A stretch of 64,000 nucleotides of DNA from an uncultured Bacteroidales bacterium. Its GTDB lineage: Bacteria; Bacteroidota; Bacteroidia; Bacteroidales; Muribaculaceae. Location: the NCBI GenBank assembly GCA_902781045.1, contig CACZHT010000012.1, forward strand, positions 53,162 to 117,161. Direction: 5' to 3'. Shown piece by piece: positions 26,400 to 36,005 of the stretch. The notes under the pieces are model-generated. The model searched no databases. It was not told where the DNA came from and saw nothing but the letters and a program-made list of their open reading frames with translations. The position numbers and the translations under genes were made by a program. Positions within the stretch are counted from its first letter, which is position 1. Every line of letters starts with the position of its first letter.

Positions 26400-27704
26400 A
26401 TGAAGACAAAACCGAACCTAAGCTTTATGAATCTGTGGAACATCAGTTTCGGATTCTTTGGCGTACAGATTGCCTATGCGTTGCAGAGTGCCAACATCAG
26501 CCGTATCTTTGCCACGCTGGGCGCCGACCCGCACAACCTGAGTTACTTCTGGATTTTGCCACCGCTGATGGGCATGGTGGTTCAGCCTCTGGTGGGTCTG
26601 TTCAGCGACAAGACGTGGACTCGCTTCGGCCGCCGCATCCCCTATTTGTTTGTCGGTGCCGCTGTGGCCGTGATTGTGATGTGCCTGCTTCCCAACGCCG
26701 GCTCGCTGGGTCTAGCTGTGTCTAGCGCCATGACCTTCGGCCTGATTTCGCTCATGTTCCTCGACACGAGCATCAATATGGCCATGCAGCCGTTCAAGAT
26801 GATGGTTGGCGATATGGTCAACGAGGAGCAGAAGGCCAAGGCCTACAGCATCCAGTCGTTTCTGTGCAATGCCGGCTCGCTGGCAGGCTACATCTTCCCC
26901 TTCTTGTTTGCCGCCATCGGCATTGCCAACACCGCGCCCGAGGGCGAGATACCACAGTCGGTCAAATGGTCGTTCTATGTGGGTGCGGCCATTCTGATCC
27001 TGTGCGTGATCTACACCACCGCCAAGGTCAAGGAGTACACCCCCGCCGAGATGGCACAGTTCCAAGCCGCAGCCGTCGAGGAACAGCATGCCGCCGAAGA
27101 GGCCGGTGGCACCAAGAATCGTGCCCTCAAGGTGTTCATCCAGGTGGGCATCGTGCAATTCTTCTGCTGGGCAGCGTTCATGTACATGTGGACCTACACC
27201 AACGGCACCATCGCCGACACAGTGTGGCACTCGACCGACCCTGCAAGCCAGGGCTACCAGGACGCCGGCGACTGGGTGGGCATCCTGTTTGCCGTCCAGG
27301 CCATCGGCAGTGTGCTGTGGGCAGTAGTGCTGCCGCGCTTCAAGAGCATCAAGCTGGCCTACGCCCTGAGTCTTCTCATCGGCGGCATTGGCTTCCTGAT
27401 GGTGCCATACATCGGCGACAAGTACTTGCTGTTCGTGCCCTACTTCCTCATCGGCTTTGCCTGGGCGGCCATGCTGGCCATGCCGTTCACCCTGGTGACC
27501 AACGCGCTGGAGGGCTCGAAGTATATGGGCACGTTCCTCGGCCTGTTCAACTGCACCATCTGCATCCCGCAGATTGTGGCCGCCGCTCTGGGCGGTGTGC
27601 TGCTTGCAGCGCTCGACAGTGTGCAGGGCAACATGCTCATGCTGGCCGGCGTGTTCCTGATTATCGGCACCGCAGCCGTATTCATCATCCAAGACAAAAA
27701 ATAA
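26400..27704 (+). CDS. MFS sugar transporter of the SLC45/maltose type
   Basis: A 434-residue inner-membrane transporter with about 12 membrane segments and a cytoplasmic central loop (about 205-240, VKEYTPAEMAQFQAAAVEEQ). The start MNLWNISFGFFGVQIAYALQ, the loop GLFSDKTWTRFGRRIPY (MFS signature, about 67-83) and the pattern of the second half match the maltose/glucoside permeases found beside starch genes in Bacteroidetes. It probably imports maltose or short malto-oligosaccharides released in the periplasm by the downstream-encoded enzymes. It is the first gene of a four-gene operon under operator 3 and ends 9 bp before malQ. Confidence 0.93.
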   Translation: MKTKPNLSFMNLWNISFGFFGVQIAYALQSANISRIFATLGADPHNLSYFWILPPLMGMVVQPLVGLFSDKTWTRFGRRIPYLFVGAAVAVIVMCLLPNAGSLGLAVSSAMTFGLISLMFLDTSINMAMQPFKMMVGDMVNEEQKAKAYSIQSFLCNAGSLAGYIFPFLFAAIGIANTAPEGEIPQSVKWSFYVGAAILILCVIYTTAKVKEYTPAEMAQFQAAAVEEQHAAEEAGGTKNRALKVFIQVGIVQFFCWAAFMYMWTYTNGTIADTVWHSTDPASQGYQDAGDWVGILFAVQAIGSVLWAVVLPRFKSIKLAYALSLLIGGIGFLMVPYIGDKYLLFVPYFLIGFAWAAMLAMPFTLVTNALEGSKYMGTFLGLFNCTICIPQIVAAALGGVLLAALDSVQGNMLMLAGVFLIIGTAAVFIIQDKK

Positions 27705-27713
27705 CACAACGAT

Positions 27714-30386
27714 ATGAAACTGAAATTTAGGCTGGATTATCGCACCCAATATGGCGAGAATCTGGTGTTGAACCAAATCACAGGCGACGACCAGGTGGTG
27801 CAGCATGCGATGCGCACCACCGACGGGCGCACCTGGAAGTGTGAGTTGGAACTGGCGACCAAGCCGCAGTGCATCGACTACTACTACAGCGTGGTGCGCG
27901 ACGGACGCGTGGTGCGCCACGAGTGGACTGTGGTGCCTCACCGCTTGGACTTGAGCGCGAGCAAGGGGCAGAAACAGACGGCCTACGACCGCTGGTATGA
28001 CCTGCCCGAGGACTCCTACCTCTACAGCTCGGCCCTGACCGACTGTGTGGCTCGGCGCGAGTTGGGCACACTGGCCGAGACCAGCCATTCGATGACCGTG
28101 CAGCTGAAGGTGCGTGCGCCGCAGCTGCGCCGTGGCGAGCGGCTGGCCGTGGTGGGCAGCGGCGCGCTGCTGGGCGACTGGGACATCCGCCAAGCAGTGC
28201 CCATGACCGAGCACAACTGCAACGAGTGGGTCATCGCGCTCGACGTGGTCAAGCTGCGCTCGCAGTTCATCGAGTTCAAGTTTGTCATCCAGAGCGATGA
28301 TGCCCCGGGCATCTGGGAGAATGGCGACAACCGCACCGTGGTGTTGCCTCCCATGCGCGCCGGCGATGTGGTGACCTACGAGTTGCAGCAGGCCTACTTT
28401 GCGTTGCCTCCGGTCAAGATAGCGGGCACGGTGGTGCCCATCTTCTCGCTCCGTAGCGAGAAGAGCTTCGGCGTGGGCGACTTCGGCGACCTCAAGCGCA
28501 TGATTGACTGGGTGGCCATGACTGGCCAGCGTGCCCTGCAGGTGCTGCCCATCAACGACTCGACCATCACCCACACCTGGCAGGACAGCTACCCCTACAA
28601 CAGCATCAGCATCTATGCCCTGCACCCCCAGTACTGCGACCTCAACCAGTTGCCGCCTCTGGCCGATAATGCGCGTGTCAAGTACTATGAGGAGCTGCGT
28701 CGTGAGCTAAATGCCTTGCCACAAATCGACTATGAGCGTGTCAATAAGGCAAAGCTGGACTATCTGCACGAAGTGTTCGACCAGGAGGGAGCCGCCATTC
28801 TCAAGGGCGACGACTTCAAGGCTTTCTTCAAGGCCAACAAGGACTGGCTGGTGCCCTACGCCGCCTTCTGCCACTATCGCGACCTCTATGGCACGGCCCG
28901 CTTCAACGACTGGCCTGACCACCACACGCTTGAGGAGCATGAGATTGCCGCCATGAGCAGCGCCCGCACTCGCATCTACCGCGAGGTGTCGTTCTGGTAT
29001 TTCGTCCAGTTCTGCCTCGACCGCCAGATGCGCGGTGCCCACGAGTATGCCCGCAGCAAGCAAGTGATTCTCAAGGGCGACATCCCCATCGGCATCAGCC
29101 GCGACGGTGTCGAGGCTTGGGTCGAGCCGCGCTACTTCAACCTCAACGGCCAGGCTGGTGCTCCGCCCGATGCTTTCTCGGCCAACGGCCAGAACTGGGG
29201 CTTCCCCACCTACGACTGGGATGCCATGCTGGCCGACGGATGCTCGTGGTGGGTCAAGCGGTTCCGCAAGATGTCGCAATACTTCGATGCCTACCGCATC
29301 GACCATGTTCTGGGCTTCTTCCGCATCTGGGAGATTCCCATCGATGCCGTGCATGGCCTGTTGGGCCAGTTCTCGCCCTCGCAGGGCATGAGTGCCGACG
29401 AGATTCGCGGCTATGGCTTGAACTTCCAGGAGGAGCTGATGACACGCCCGTTCATAGCCGACTGGGTGCTGGACCGCATCTTCGGACCGCATGCCCAGGA
29501 GGTGCGCGAGCACTATGTGGAACATGTGCATGACGACATCTACAGGATGCGTCCCGAGTATGACACCCAACGCAAAGTGGAGAAAGCCTTTGCCGGACGC
29601 ACCGACGAGGAGGACATCTGGATACGTGACGGGCTGTACGCTCTGATCAGCAATGTCCTGTTTGTACGCGACCGCAAGGACCCGAGCCTCTATCACCCGC
29701 GCATCGCCGTGCAGAACGACCTGGTCTATGAGACACTCTACGAGGGCGACAAGCAGGCATTCAACCGGCTGTACAATGACTACTACTACCGCCGCAACAA
29801 TGACTTCTGGTATCACGAGGCGATGAAGAAACTGCCACGCCTGGTCGAGGCCACTCGCATGTTGGTGTGTGCCGAGGACTTGGGCATGGTGCCCGACTGC
29901 GTGCCCTGGGTGATGAACGAGCTGCGCATCCTCAGCCTCGAAATCCAGTCGATGCCCAAGGACGACAAGCTGGTGTTCGGCAATCTGAACAACAATCCCT
30001 ACCGCTCGGTGGCCACCATCTCGACCCACGACATGAGCACCCTGCGGCAGTGGTGGGACGAGGACTGGGAGCGTGCGCAACGCTACTACAGCACCGTGCT
30101 GTGGCGCGGCGACGCCGCCCCGCATCCCATGCCGGGATGGCTGGCCCGCGACATCGTGGCCAACCACCTGGGCTGCCCCTCGATGCTGTGCCTGCTCTCG
30201 CTGCAGGACTGGCTGGCCATCGACGAGAATCTGCGCCTGCCTGATGCCGATGCCGAGCGCATCAACATCCCTGCCAATCCGCGGCACTACTGGCGCTGGC
30301 GCATGCACATGACCATCGAGCAGCTGATGCAGGCCGACTCGTTCAACGTCAAGGTGCGCGAGCTGGTGCACAACGCTGCCCGCTGA
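27714..30386 (+). CDS. malQ: 4-alpha-glucanotransferase (GH77) with two N-terminal starch-binding domains
   Basis: An 890-residue cytoplasmic enzyme (no signal peptide) that transfers glucan segments between malto-oligosaccharides and releases glucose. Two CBM20-like domains cover about 1-105 and 126-225. The GH77 barrel follows, with nucleophile D530 (DAYRIDHVLGF), acid/base E721 (CAEDLGMVPDCV) and stabiliser D773 (STHDMSTLRQW). PIFSLRSEKSFGVGDFGDL (about 242-260) is the usual GH77 start. The length fits the plant DPE2-like, CBM20-containing group that is common in Bacteroidetes. It is the second gene of the operon, and the pullulanase leader starts right after its stop. Confidence 0.96.
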   Translation: MKLKFRLDYRTQYGENLVLNQITGDDQVVQHAMRTTDGRTWKCELELATKPQCIDYYYSVVRDGRVVRHEWTVVPHRLDLSASKGQKQTAYDRWYDLPEDSYLYSSALTDCVARRELGTLAETSHSMTVQLKVRAPQLRRGERLAVVGSGALLGDWDIRQAVPMTEHNCNEWVIALDVVKLRSQFIEFKFVIQSDDAPGIWENGDNRTVVLPPMRAGDVVTYELQQAYFALPPVKIAGTVVPIFSLRSEKSFGVGDFGDLKRMIDWVAMTGQRALQVLPINDSTITHTWQDSYPYNSISIYALHPQYCDLNQLPPLADNARVKYYEELRRELNALPQIDYERVNKAKLDYLHEVFDQEGAAILKGDDFKAFFKANKDWLVPYAAFCHYRDLYGTARFNDWPDHHTLEEHEIAAMSSARTRIYREVSFWYFVQFCLDRQMRGAHEYARSKQVILKGDIPIGISRDGVEAWVEPRYFNLNGQAGAPPDAFSANGQNWGFPTYDWDAMLADGCSWWVKRFRKMSQYFDAYRIDHVLGFFRIWEIPIDAVHGLLGQFSPSQGMSADEIRGYGLNFQEELMTRPFIADWVLDRIFGPHAQEVREHYVEHVHDDIYRMRPEYDTQRKVEKAFAGRTDEEDIWIRDGLYALISNVLFVRDRKDPSLYHPRIAVQNDLVYETLYEGDKQAFNRLYNDYYYRRNNDFWYHEAMKKLPRLVEATRMLVCAEDLGMVPDCVPWVMNELRILSLEIQSMPKDDKLVFGNLNNNPYRSVATISTHDMSTLRQWWDEDWERAQRYYSTVLWRGDAAPHPMPGWLARDIVANHLGCPSMLCLLSLQDWLAIDENLRLPDADAERINIPANPRHYWRWRMHMTIEQLMQADSFNVKVRELVHNAAR

Positions 30387-30399
30387 TTGCATGAACTCG

Positions 30400-30475
30400 G
30401 AAAACTCAGAAATCTCAGAATTCAGGGAGGTCTCCCAGAATTCCCAGAATTCCCAGAAATCCCAGAAACAAAAAA
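30400..30475. repeat. CAGAAATC/CCCAGAATT short tandem repeats before the pullulanase gene
   Basis: About eight imperfect 9-10 bp units of the type YYCAGAAWT fill the gap between malQ and the pullulanase start. The frame is open through them, which extends the predicted protein, but the signal peptide begins after them. Confidence 0.75.
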
Positions 30476-30483
30476 ACGAGAGA

Positions 30484-32448
30484 ATGAAACACTGCATATT
30501 ACTGATGCTGGCTCTACTGACCCTGTTGCCCGCCTCGGCGCAGATGATGCCTTCGATGGCCGACGAGCCCAAGTTCCACGACCATGAGGTCAAGTATTCG
30601 AAAAAGAAGACCAGCTTCCAGCTCATGACCGACATCGATGCCCAGGAGGTAAAGGTCAATATCTATGACACAGCGTTGGGAGGCTCGCCAATCAGGACAG
30701 AGTCCATGTTCAAGCTCTGCACAAGTCCTGTCATCAACGACAAGTCTTTGTTGTGGTGCGCCATTATCAATGAAGACCTCAAGGGCAAGTTCTACACCTT
30801 CAATGTCAAGCAGAACGACCAGTGGCTGGGTGAGACACCCGGCATCAAGGCGCTGGCCGTGGGTGTGAACGGACAACGAGGGGCCATCATCGACATGAAG
30901 CAGACCAACCCCAAGCGCTGGAACAAAGACCGCTCTCCGGCCATCGCCAGCAAGGACCTGGTCATCTATGAGATGCACCACCGCGACTACTCGATTGATC
31001 CCTCGGGCGGCTTCAGCTATCCCGGCAAGTACCTTGCGCTGACCGAGCGCCAGGGCTACGCGCACCTAGTCAAGCTGGGTGTGAACGCTGTACACATCCT
31101 GCCGTCGTATGACTACGCGTCGGTCGACGAGACCCGCCTCAATGAGCCGCAGTACAACTGGGGCTACGACCCAGTCAACTACTGGGTGCCCGAGGGCAGC
31201 TACTCGACCGACCCCACCAACCCCATGACCCGCATCCATGAGTTCAAGCGCATGGTGCAGAGTCTGCATCAGGCGGGCATCAAGGTGATTCTGGACGTGG
31301 TGTTCAATCACACGTTCGACATCATGGGCAGCAACTTCCAGCGGACGAGGCCCGACTACTTCTACCGCAAGAACCGGGACGGCAGCTACAGCAACGGCAG
31401 CGGCTGCGGCAATGAGACTGCCAGCGAGCGCTACCGCATGCGCAGCTACATCATCGACTGCTGCAAGTACTGGGTCAAGGAGTATCACATCGACGGCTTC
31501 CGCTTCGACCTGATGGGCATCCACGACATCGAGACGATGAATTTGCTGCGCAAGCAGTTGCCTGCCGACATCATCATCTATGGCGAGGGCTGGTCGGCCG
31601 GCAGCTGCGCCCTGCCCCAGTCGCAACTGGCCATGAAGGCCAACATCAGCCAGATGCCGGGCATCGCCGCCTTCAGCGACGAGATGCGCGACGGTCTGCG
31701 CGGCCCGTGGGACGGTGATGACAAGGCCGCCTTTCTGGGTGGTGTCAAGGGCAACGAGGAGAGCGTGAAGTTTGGCATAGCCGGAGCCATCGAGCACCCG
31801 CAAGTCGACATGGCCCGTGTCAACTATAGCAAAGCTGCGTGGGCCACCCAGCCCACACAGATGATTGCCTATGTCAGTTGTCACGACGACATGTGCCTGG
31901 TCGACCGTCTGCGCGCCAGCGTCAAGGGCATCACTCAGGACGAGCTCATCCGCTTGGACCTGCTGGCCCAGACTGCTGTAATGACCTCGCAGGGCATTCC
32001 GTTCATACTCAGCGGCGAAGAGATGCTGCGCGACAAGAAAGGCGTGCACAACAGCTACAACAGCCCCGACTCGGTCAACCACCTGGACTGGAACAACCTC
32101 AAGCGCTACCCGAAAGTGATGGAGTATTATCGCGATTTGATTGCCTTGCGCAAGGCTCACCCGGCATTCCGCCTGGGTGACGCCGAGCTGGTGCGCCGCC
32201 ACCTGGAGTTCCTGCCCAAGCAGGACTGTGTGGTGGCCTATCGACTCAAGAACCACGCGGGCGGTGACATGTGGCAGGACATCTATGTCGTGCTCAACGC
32301 CAACCGCCAGTCGCGCACCATCACCGTGCCCGACGGCAACTACACCATCGTGTGCCGTGACGGCCAAATCAGGCCCATCGGCCTCGACACCTTCAGCGGC
32401 AACACGGTCATCGTCCCGGCACAGTCGGCACTCATCTTCCACAATTAA
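30484..32448 (+). CDS. pulA: Type I pullulanase (GH13), exported
   Basis: A 654-residue enzyme that cleaves alpha-1,6 branches of pullulan and limit dextrins. The start at 30484 gives the signal peptide MKHCILLMLALLTLLPASAQ; an upstream in-frame ATG at 30391 would add 31 residues encoded by short repeats. The pullulanase signature YNWGYDP is at 224-230. Catalytic residues are D342 (GFRFDLMG), E368 (IIYGEGW) and D468 or D469 (SCHDDM). An N-terminal beta-sandwich domain (about 30-150) precedes the barrel. It is likely periplasmic, feeding the permease, and is the third gene of the operon under operator 3. Confidence 0.94.
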   Translation: MKHCILLMLALLTLLPASAQMMPSMADEPKFHDHEVKYSKKKTSFQLMTDIDAQEVKVNIYDTALGGSPIRTESMFKLCTSPVINDKSLLWCAIINEDLKGKFYTFNVKQNDQWLGETPGIKALAVGVNGQRGAIIDMKQTNPKRWNKDRSPAIASKDLVIYEMHHRDYSIDPSGGFSYPGKYLALTERQGYAHLVKLGVNAVHILPSYDYASVDETRLNEPQYNWGYDPVNYWVPEGSYSTDPTNPMTRIHEFKRMVQSLHQAGIKVILDVVFNHTFDIMGSNFQRTRPDYFYRKNRDGSYSNGSGCGNETASERYRMRSYIIDCCKYWVKEYHIDGFRFDLMGIHDIETMNLLRKQLPADIIIYGEGWSAGSCALPQSQLAMKANISQMPGIAAFSDEMRDGLRGPWDGDDKAAFLGGVKGNEESVKFGIAGAIEHPQVDMARVNYSKAAWATQPTQMIAYVSCHDDMCLVDRLRASVKGITQDELIRLDLLAQTAVMTSQGIPFILSGEEMLRDKKGVHNSYNSPDSVNHLDWNNLKRYPKVMEYYRDLIALRKAHPAFRLGDAELVRRHLEFLPKQDCVVAYRLKNHAGGDMWQDIYVVLNANRQSRTITVPDGNYTIVCRDGQIRPIGLDTFSGNTVIVPAQSALIFHN

Positions 32449-32461
32449 CATGCAAGCAATA

Positions 32462-34357
32462 ATGAAGAAGGCAATATTACTTATGCTGGTGGCTGCTGTG
32501 GCCACCATGCAGGCGGCGATCAAGGTCGACCGCATCGAGCCCACCGACTGGTATGTTGGGCTAGACAACGCCGTGCCGTCGGTGCAGCTGATGGTCTACG
32601 GCCAGGGCATCCGTGATGCCGAGGTAACCACCGACTATGCCGGTGTCAGTATCGACAGTCTGGTGCGGCTCGACTCACCCAACTATCTGTTGGTCTATCT
32701 GAGCACACGCGGTGCCCAGCCCGGCGTGATGGAGCTGAATTTCAAGCAGGGCAAGCAGAAGAAGACGGTGAAGTATACGCTCAAGGCCCGTGAAAAGCGC
32801 GGCAATGAGCGCTACGGTTTCACCAATGCCGATGTGCTGTACATGCTCATGCCCGACCGGTTTGCCGACGGCAACCCCGGCAACAACGTGATCAAGGGCA
32901 TGCGCAGCGACCGCTGCGACCGTTCGCACCCCAGCGTGCGCCATGGCGGTGACCTGGAGGGCATCCGGCAGCATCTGGACTATCTCAACGAGCTGGGTGT
33001 GACGGCACTATGGTTCACCCCGGTGCTCGAGAACGACTCGCCTGTGGGCATGTACAATGACACCTATCATGGCTATGCCACTACCAACTACTATCGCGTC
33101 GACCCGCGCTTCGGCACCAACGCCGAGTATCGCCGACTGGTGGATGAGGCGCATGCCCGGGGGCTGAAGGTGGTGATGGACATGATCTTCAACCACTGCG
33201 GCTTTGAGCATCCGTGGGTGGCCGATATGCCCTCGAACGACTGGTTCAACCTGCACGAGTGGCTCAAGGAGTCAAAGGGTACCAGCGACTCGCGCGGCAC
33301 CAGCTTCAAGCAGACCAGCTACCGCTTGGCTCCGGTGTTGGATCCCTACGCCAGCGACATCGACCTGCAGGAGACAGTCCAGGGCTGGTTTGTTTCGACC
33401 ATGCCTGACCTCAACCAGAACAATGTGCATGTGATGAACTACCTGATTCAGAACAGCATCTGGTGGATTGAGACGGTGGGCATCGACGGCATCCGCATGG
33501 ACACCTACCCCTACGCCTACGCCGAGCCGATGGCCCGCTGGATGCGCACGCTCGACCGTGAGTACCCTTACTTCAATGTCGTGGGCGAGACATGGTTTGA
33601 GAACCCCGCCTACACCGCCGCCTGGCAGCGCGACAGCAAGATTGCCCAGGACAACTCCTACCTCAGCACGGTGATGGACTTCTCGTTTTATGCCATGGTC
33701 GACTCGGCCAGCATCGAACCCACCGATGGGCAGTGGCGCGGCTTCAACCGCGTGTACAACAGCCTGGTGTTTGACTATCTCTACCCCAATCCCAAGAGCG
33801 TGATGGCATTCATTGAGAACCATGACACCGACCGCTTCCTCAAGGAGGGGCACGATGCCCGCAAGCTCAAACAGGCTTTAGCACTATTGCTCACAGTCAA
33901 TCGCATCCCGCAGCTCTACTATGGCAGCGAGGTGCTGATGAACGGCACCAAGCGCATCACTGACGGCTATGTGCGCAAGGACTTCATCGGCGGCTTCCCG
34001 GGCGATGAGCGTAGCGCGTTCACCGAGGCTGGCCGCACAGCCGAGGAGAACGACATGTTCCACTGGCTCAAGACCGTGCTGCACTGGCGCAAGGACAACT
34101 TGTGCATCATCCAGGGGCAGCAGAAACAGTTCATTCCCTACAACGGCATCTATGTGCTCACCCGCCAGCTGAGCGACCACACCACCATCATGACGGTGGT
34201 CAACGGCACCGAGGAGGCACGCACCATGCCTGTGGCCCGCTATGCCGAGGTCATCGGTGATGCCGATGTGGCCACTGATGTGCCCACGGGTCGTGTCATC
34301 GACCTCACCCACGACATTACGCTCCCCGCCCGCGGCACCCTCATACTCGACTTCTGA
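32462..34357 (+). CDS. susA: Neopullulanase/cyclomaltodextrinase-type GH13 enzyme (SusA-like)
   Basis: A 631-residue exported alpha-glucan hydrolase. The start at 32462 gives the signal peptide MKKAILLMLVAAVATMQA; an ATG four codons upstream is also possible. The N-terminal cyclomaltodextrinase-type domain covers about 20-112. Catalytic residues are D347 (GIDGIRMDTYPYAY), E376 (NVVGETWF) and D455 (IENHDTDRFL). YMLMPDRFADGNP (about 127) is typical of the SusA group. In Bacteroides SusA cleaves malto-oligosaccharides in the periplasm. It starts 13 bp after the pullulanase stop and ends the operon before a hairpin terminator. Confidence 0.93.
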   Translation: MKKAILLMLVAAVATMQAAIKVDRIEPTDWYVGLDNAVPSVQLMVYGQGIRDAEVTTDYAGVSIDSLVRLDSPNYLLVYLSTRGAQPGVMELNFKQGKQKKTVKYTLKAREKRGNERYGFTNADVLYMLMPDRFADGNPGNNVIKGMRSDRCDRSHPSVRHGGDLEGIRQHLDYLNELGVTALWFTPVLENDSPVGMYNDTYHGYATTNYYRVDPRFGTNAEYRRLVDEAHARGLKVVMDMIFNHCGFEHPWVADMPSNDWFNLHEWLKESKGTSDSRGTSFKQTSYRLAPVLDPYASDIDLQETVQGWFVSTMPDLNQNNVHVMNYLIQNSIWWIETVGIDGIRMDTYPYAYAEPMARWMRTLDREYPYFNVVGETWFENPAYTAAWQRDSKIAQDNSYLSTVMDFSFYAMVDSASIEPTDGQWRGFNRVYNSLVFDYLYPNPKSVMAFIENHDTDRFLKEGHDARKLKQALALLLTVNRIPQLYYGSEVLMNGTKRITDGYVRKDFIGGFPGDERSAFTEAGRTAEENDMFHWLKTVLHWRKDNLCIIQGQQKQFIPYNGIYVLTRQLSDHTTIMTVVNGTEEARTMPVARYAEVIGDADVATDVPTGRVIDLTHDITLPARGTLILDF

Positions 34358-34380
34358 CGCACAGCAAGTAGGACAACCCT

Positions 34381-34430
34381 CGATGCGATTTCAGTTTATC
34401 CACACAAGATTTCTGAAATCGCATCGTTTC
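34381..34430 (+). terminator. Terminator of the permease-malQ-pullulanase-susA operon
   Basis: A 14-bp perfect stem (34381-34394 with 34413-34426, containing GATGCGATTTCAG) has an 18-nt loop and is followed by TTTCTC. Confidence 0.8.
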
Positions 34431-34437
34431 TCATAGT

Positions 34438-35868
34438 ATGAACAGGTTTTGTGCATCACTGATTGTACTTGTGGCGTTTGTTACTCTCGCTCAATCGCCT
34501 AGTGGTACTTTGCCTGTACTGCATTTGTTCACTGACAATGGTCAATCTATTGACACAAAGTTGGAGTATATTGGTGGCGGTTGCTATATCGATGAAGTAG
34601 CCGATGGTGCTTTCGGCAGTCCCGATAGCTTGATTCGCATCCAGATAAAAGGGCATGGGAACTATACTTGGAACACATTCGACAAAAAGCCATATCATCT
34701 CAAGTTCAGATCACCTCAATCCCTGCTGGGAATGCCTGCCAATCAACATTTCCTGCTTCTTCCTCATGCCGATGACTGGCTGGGATATTTGCGTAATGCA
34801 GTAGGTTTTGAGTTGAGCCGTCGCATGGGGTTTTCTTACACACCACGGCAAGAGCCCATTGAACTGGTCATCAATGGTGATTATCGAGGGCTATACTTTG
34901 CCACAGAGCAGATTAGAGTAGATGAAAATCGTGTCAATATCACGGAACAAATCAGCGAGGACAATGCATCTGACCCCAGTGAGGGCTGTTGGCTACTGGA
35001 GATTGACAACTATGCCTCACCCAACCAGATTGCCATTGCAGTTGACAGTGTGCATCGCATGCTCGTCACGGTACACTCGCCCAAAACCATGTCGGAGCGT
35101 CAACGCCAGTGGATCACGCAGCGGCTAGAACATATCGACACATTGATTCGATACAGCGATGTGAGCGATGATCTGTGGACTGAATGGGTTGATATAGAAT
35201 CGCTGGCACGATTCTACATCATTCAGGAGTTGCTTGACAACATTGAGGCATTTCACGGTAGTTGCTTCATGACCATCGATGGAACAGACGATGGCAAATT
35301 GCATTTCGGTCCAGTTTGGGATTTTGGCAATGTGTTTACTCGTGGCTATGCCAGCGAGCAACACTTCATCACCGAGGCCAATGACGGATTCAACAAACAC
35401 TGGATTGAGTCACTGGTGAAGCATCAGCAATTCATGGACTGTGTCAGAAGGCTCTGGACAAAATTCTATGATAATAATCAAACAGAGATCAATGACTTTA
35501 TTGATGCATTCACATCGCAAATAGCAGGAGCAATCGATGCTAATCATGACCGTTGGCCTGATTATGACACCGACAATATGTTGCCTCGTTGGGCAACATT
35601 TAAGCAATTTTGGGCCAAACGAGTAGAGTTTCTGCAACAGCAGTGGTCCCTGTCCGGGATATCTGACACAGAGTGTTCTGGCGTCACGGTGTGTGTCAGT
35701 GGCCGAAGCATCATCATCGCTTGCGTTGACTTTGAGCAACTGGTCAGCGTTTATTCTGTCACAGGTCAATCAGTGTATCGCGGGCATGCCCACCGCATCG
35801 ACCATCTGCCACCTGGCATTTATATAGTGACAATCGGCCCCATTCGCCAGAAAGTCCTCATCCAATAA
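34438..35868 (+). CDS. CotH kinase family protein, secreted, with T9SS-like tail
   Basis: A 476-residue exported protein (signal peptide to about residue 18, VTLAQS). It contains the CotH core: RIQIKGHGNYTWNTFDKKPYHLKF (about 66-90), NQHFLLLPHADDWLGYLRN and NGDYRGLYFATEQIRVDENRVNI (about 143-165), with VWDFGNVF near 286. Known CotH proteins are protein kinases of an atypical fold in spore formers; in Bacteroidales the substrate is unknown. The last 40 residues (LVSVYSVTGQSVYRG...GIYIVTIG...KVLIQ) are a T9SS-type tail. Its codon use is clearly more AT-rich than that of its neighbours, which suggests more recent acquisition. Terminators stand on both sides, so it is a single-gene unit. Confidence 0.88.
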   Translation: MNRFCASLIVLVAFVTLAQSPSGTLPVLHLFTDNGQSIDTKLEYIGGGCYIDEVADGAFGSPDSLIRIQIKGHGNYTWNTFDKKPYHLKFRSPQSLLGMPANQHFLLLPHADDWLGYLRNAVGFELSRRMGFSYTPRQEPIELVINGDYRGLYFATEQIRVDENRVNITEQISEDNASDPSEGCWLLEIDNYASPNQIAIAVDSVHRMLVTVHSPKTMSERQRQWITQRLEHIDTLIRYSDVSDDLWTEWVDIESLARFYIIQELLDNIEAFHGSCFMTIDGTDDGKLHFGPVWDFGNVFTRGYASEQHFITEANDGFNKHWIESLVKHQQFMDCVRRLWTKFYDNNQTEINDFIDAFTSQIAGAIDANHDRWPDYDTDNMLPRWATFKQFWAKRVEFLQQQWSLSGISDTECSGVTVCVSGRSIIIACVDFEQLVSVYSVTGQSVYRGHAHRIDHLPPGIYIVTIGPIRQKVLIQ

Positions 35869-35948
35869 TTCTGCCAACAGGTACGGTTATATTATATTTG
35901 CGACCACTTCTTTACTCAATGGTTGTGCACAAGAAAGTGCATTAAAAC

Positions 35949-35985
35949 AAAGATCCATTGCGAGAGTATCGTAACGGATCTTTTT
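35949..35985. terminator. Terminator after the CotH gene
   Basis: AAAGATCC (35949-35956) pairs with GGATCTTT near 35976-35983, and the stem extends inward to TTGCGA/TCGTAA with one mismatch and one G-T pair. TTTTTG follows. It may also stop minus-strand transcription from the galactanase gene. Confidence 0.8.
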
Positions 35986-36005
35986 GTAACGCTGTCTGCT
36001 TAATT

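Noticed and set aside
26712..28625. 637-codon antisense open frame, and similar long frames opposite pepP, susC, susD, malQ, pullulanase, amylases and others
   Set aside because: All lie opposite well-supported genes. High GC in third positions removes antisense stops.
30391..30483. N-terminal extension of the pullulanase (from ATG 30391)
   Set aside because: It translates short tandem repeats, and a clean signal peptide starts at 30484.
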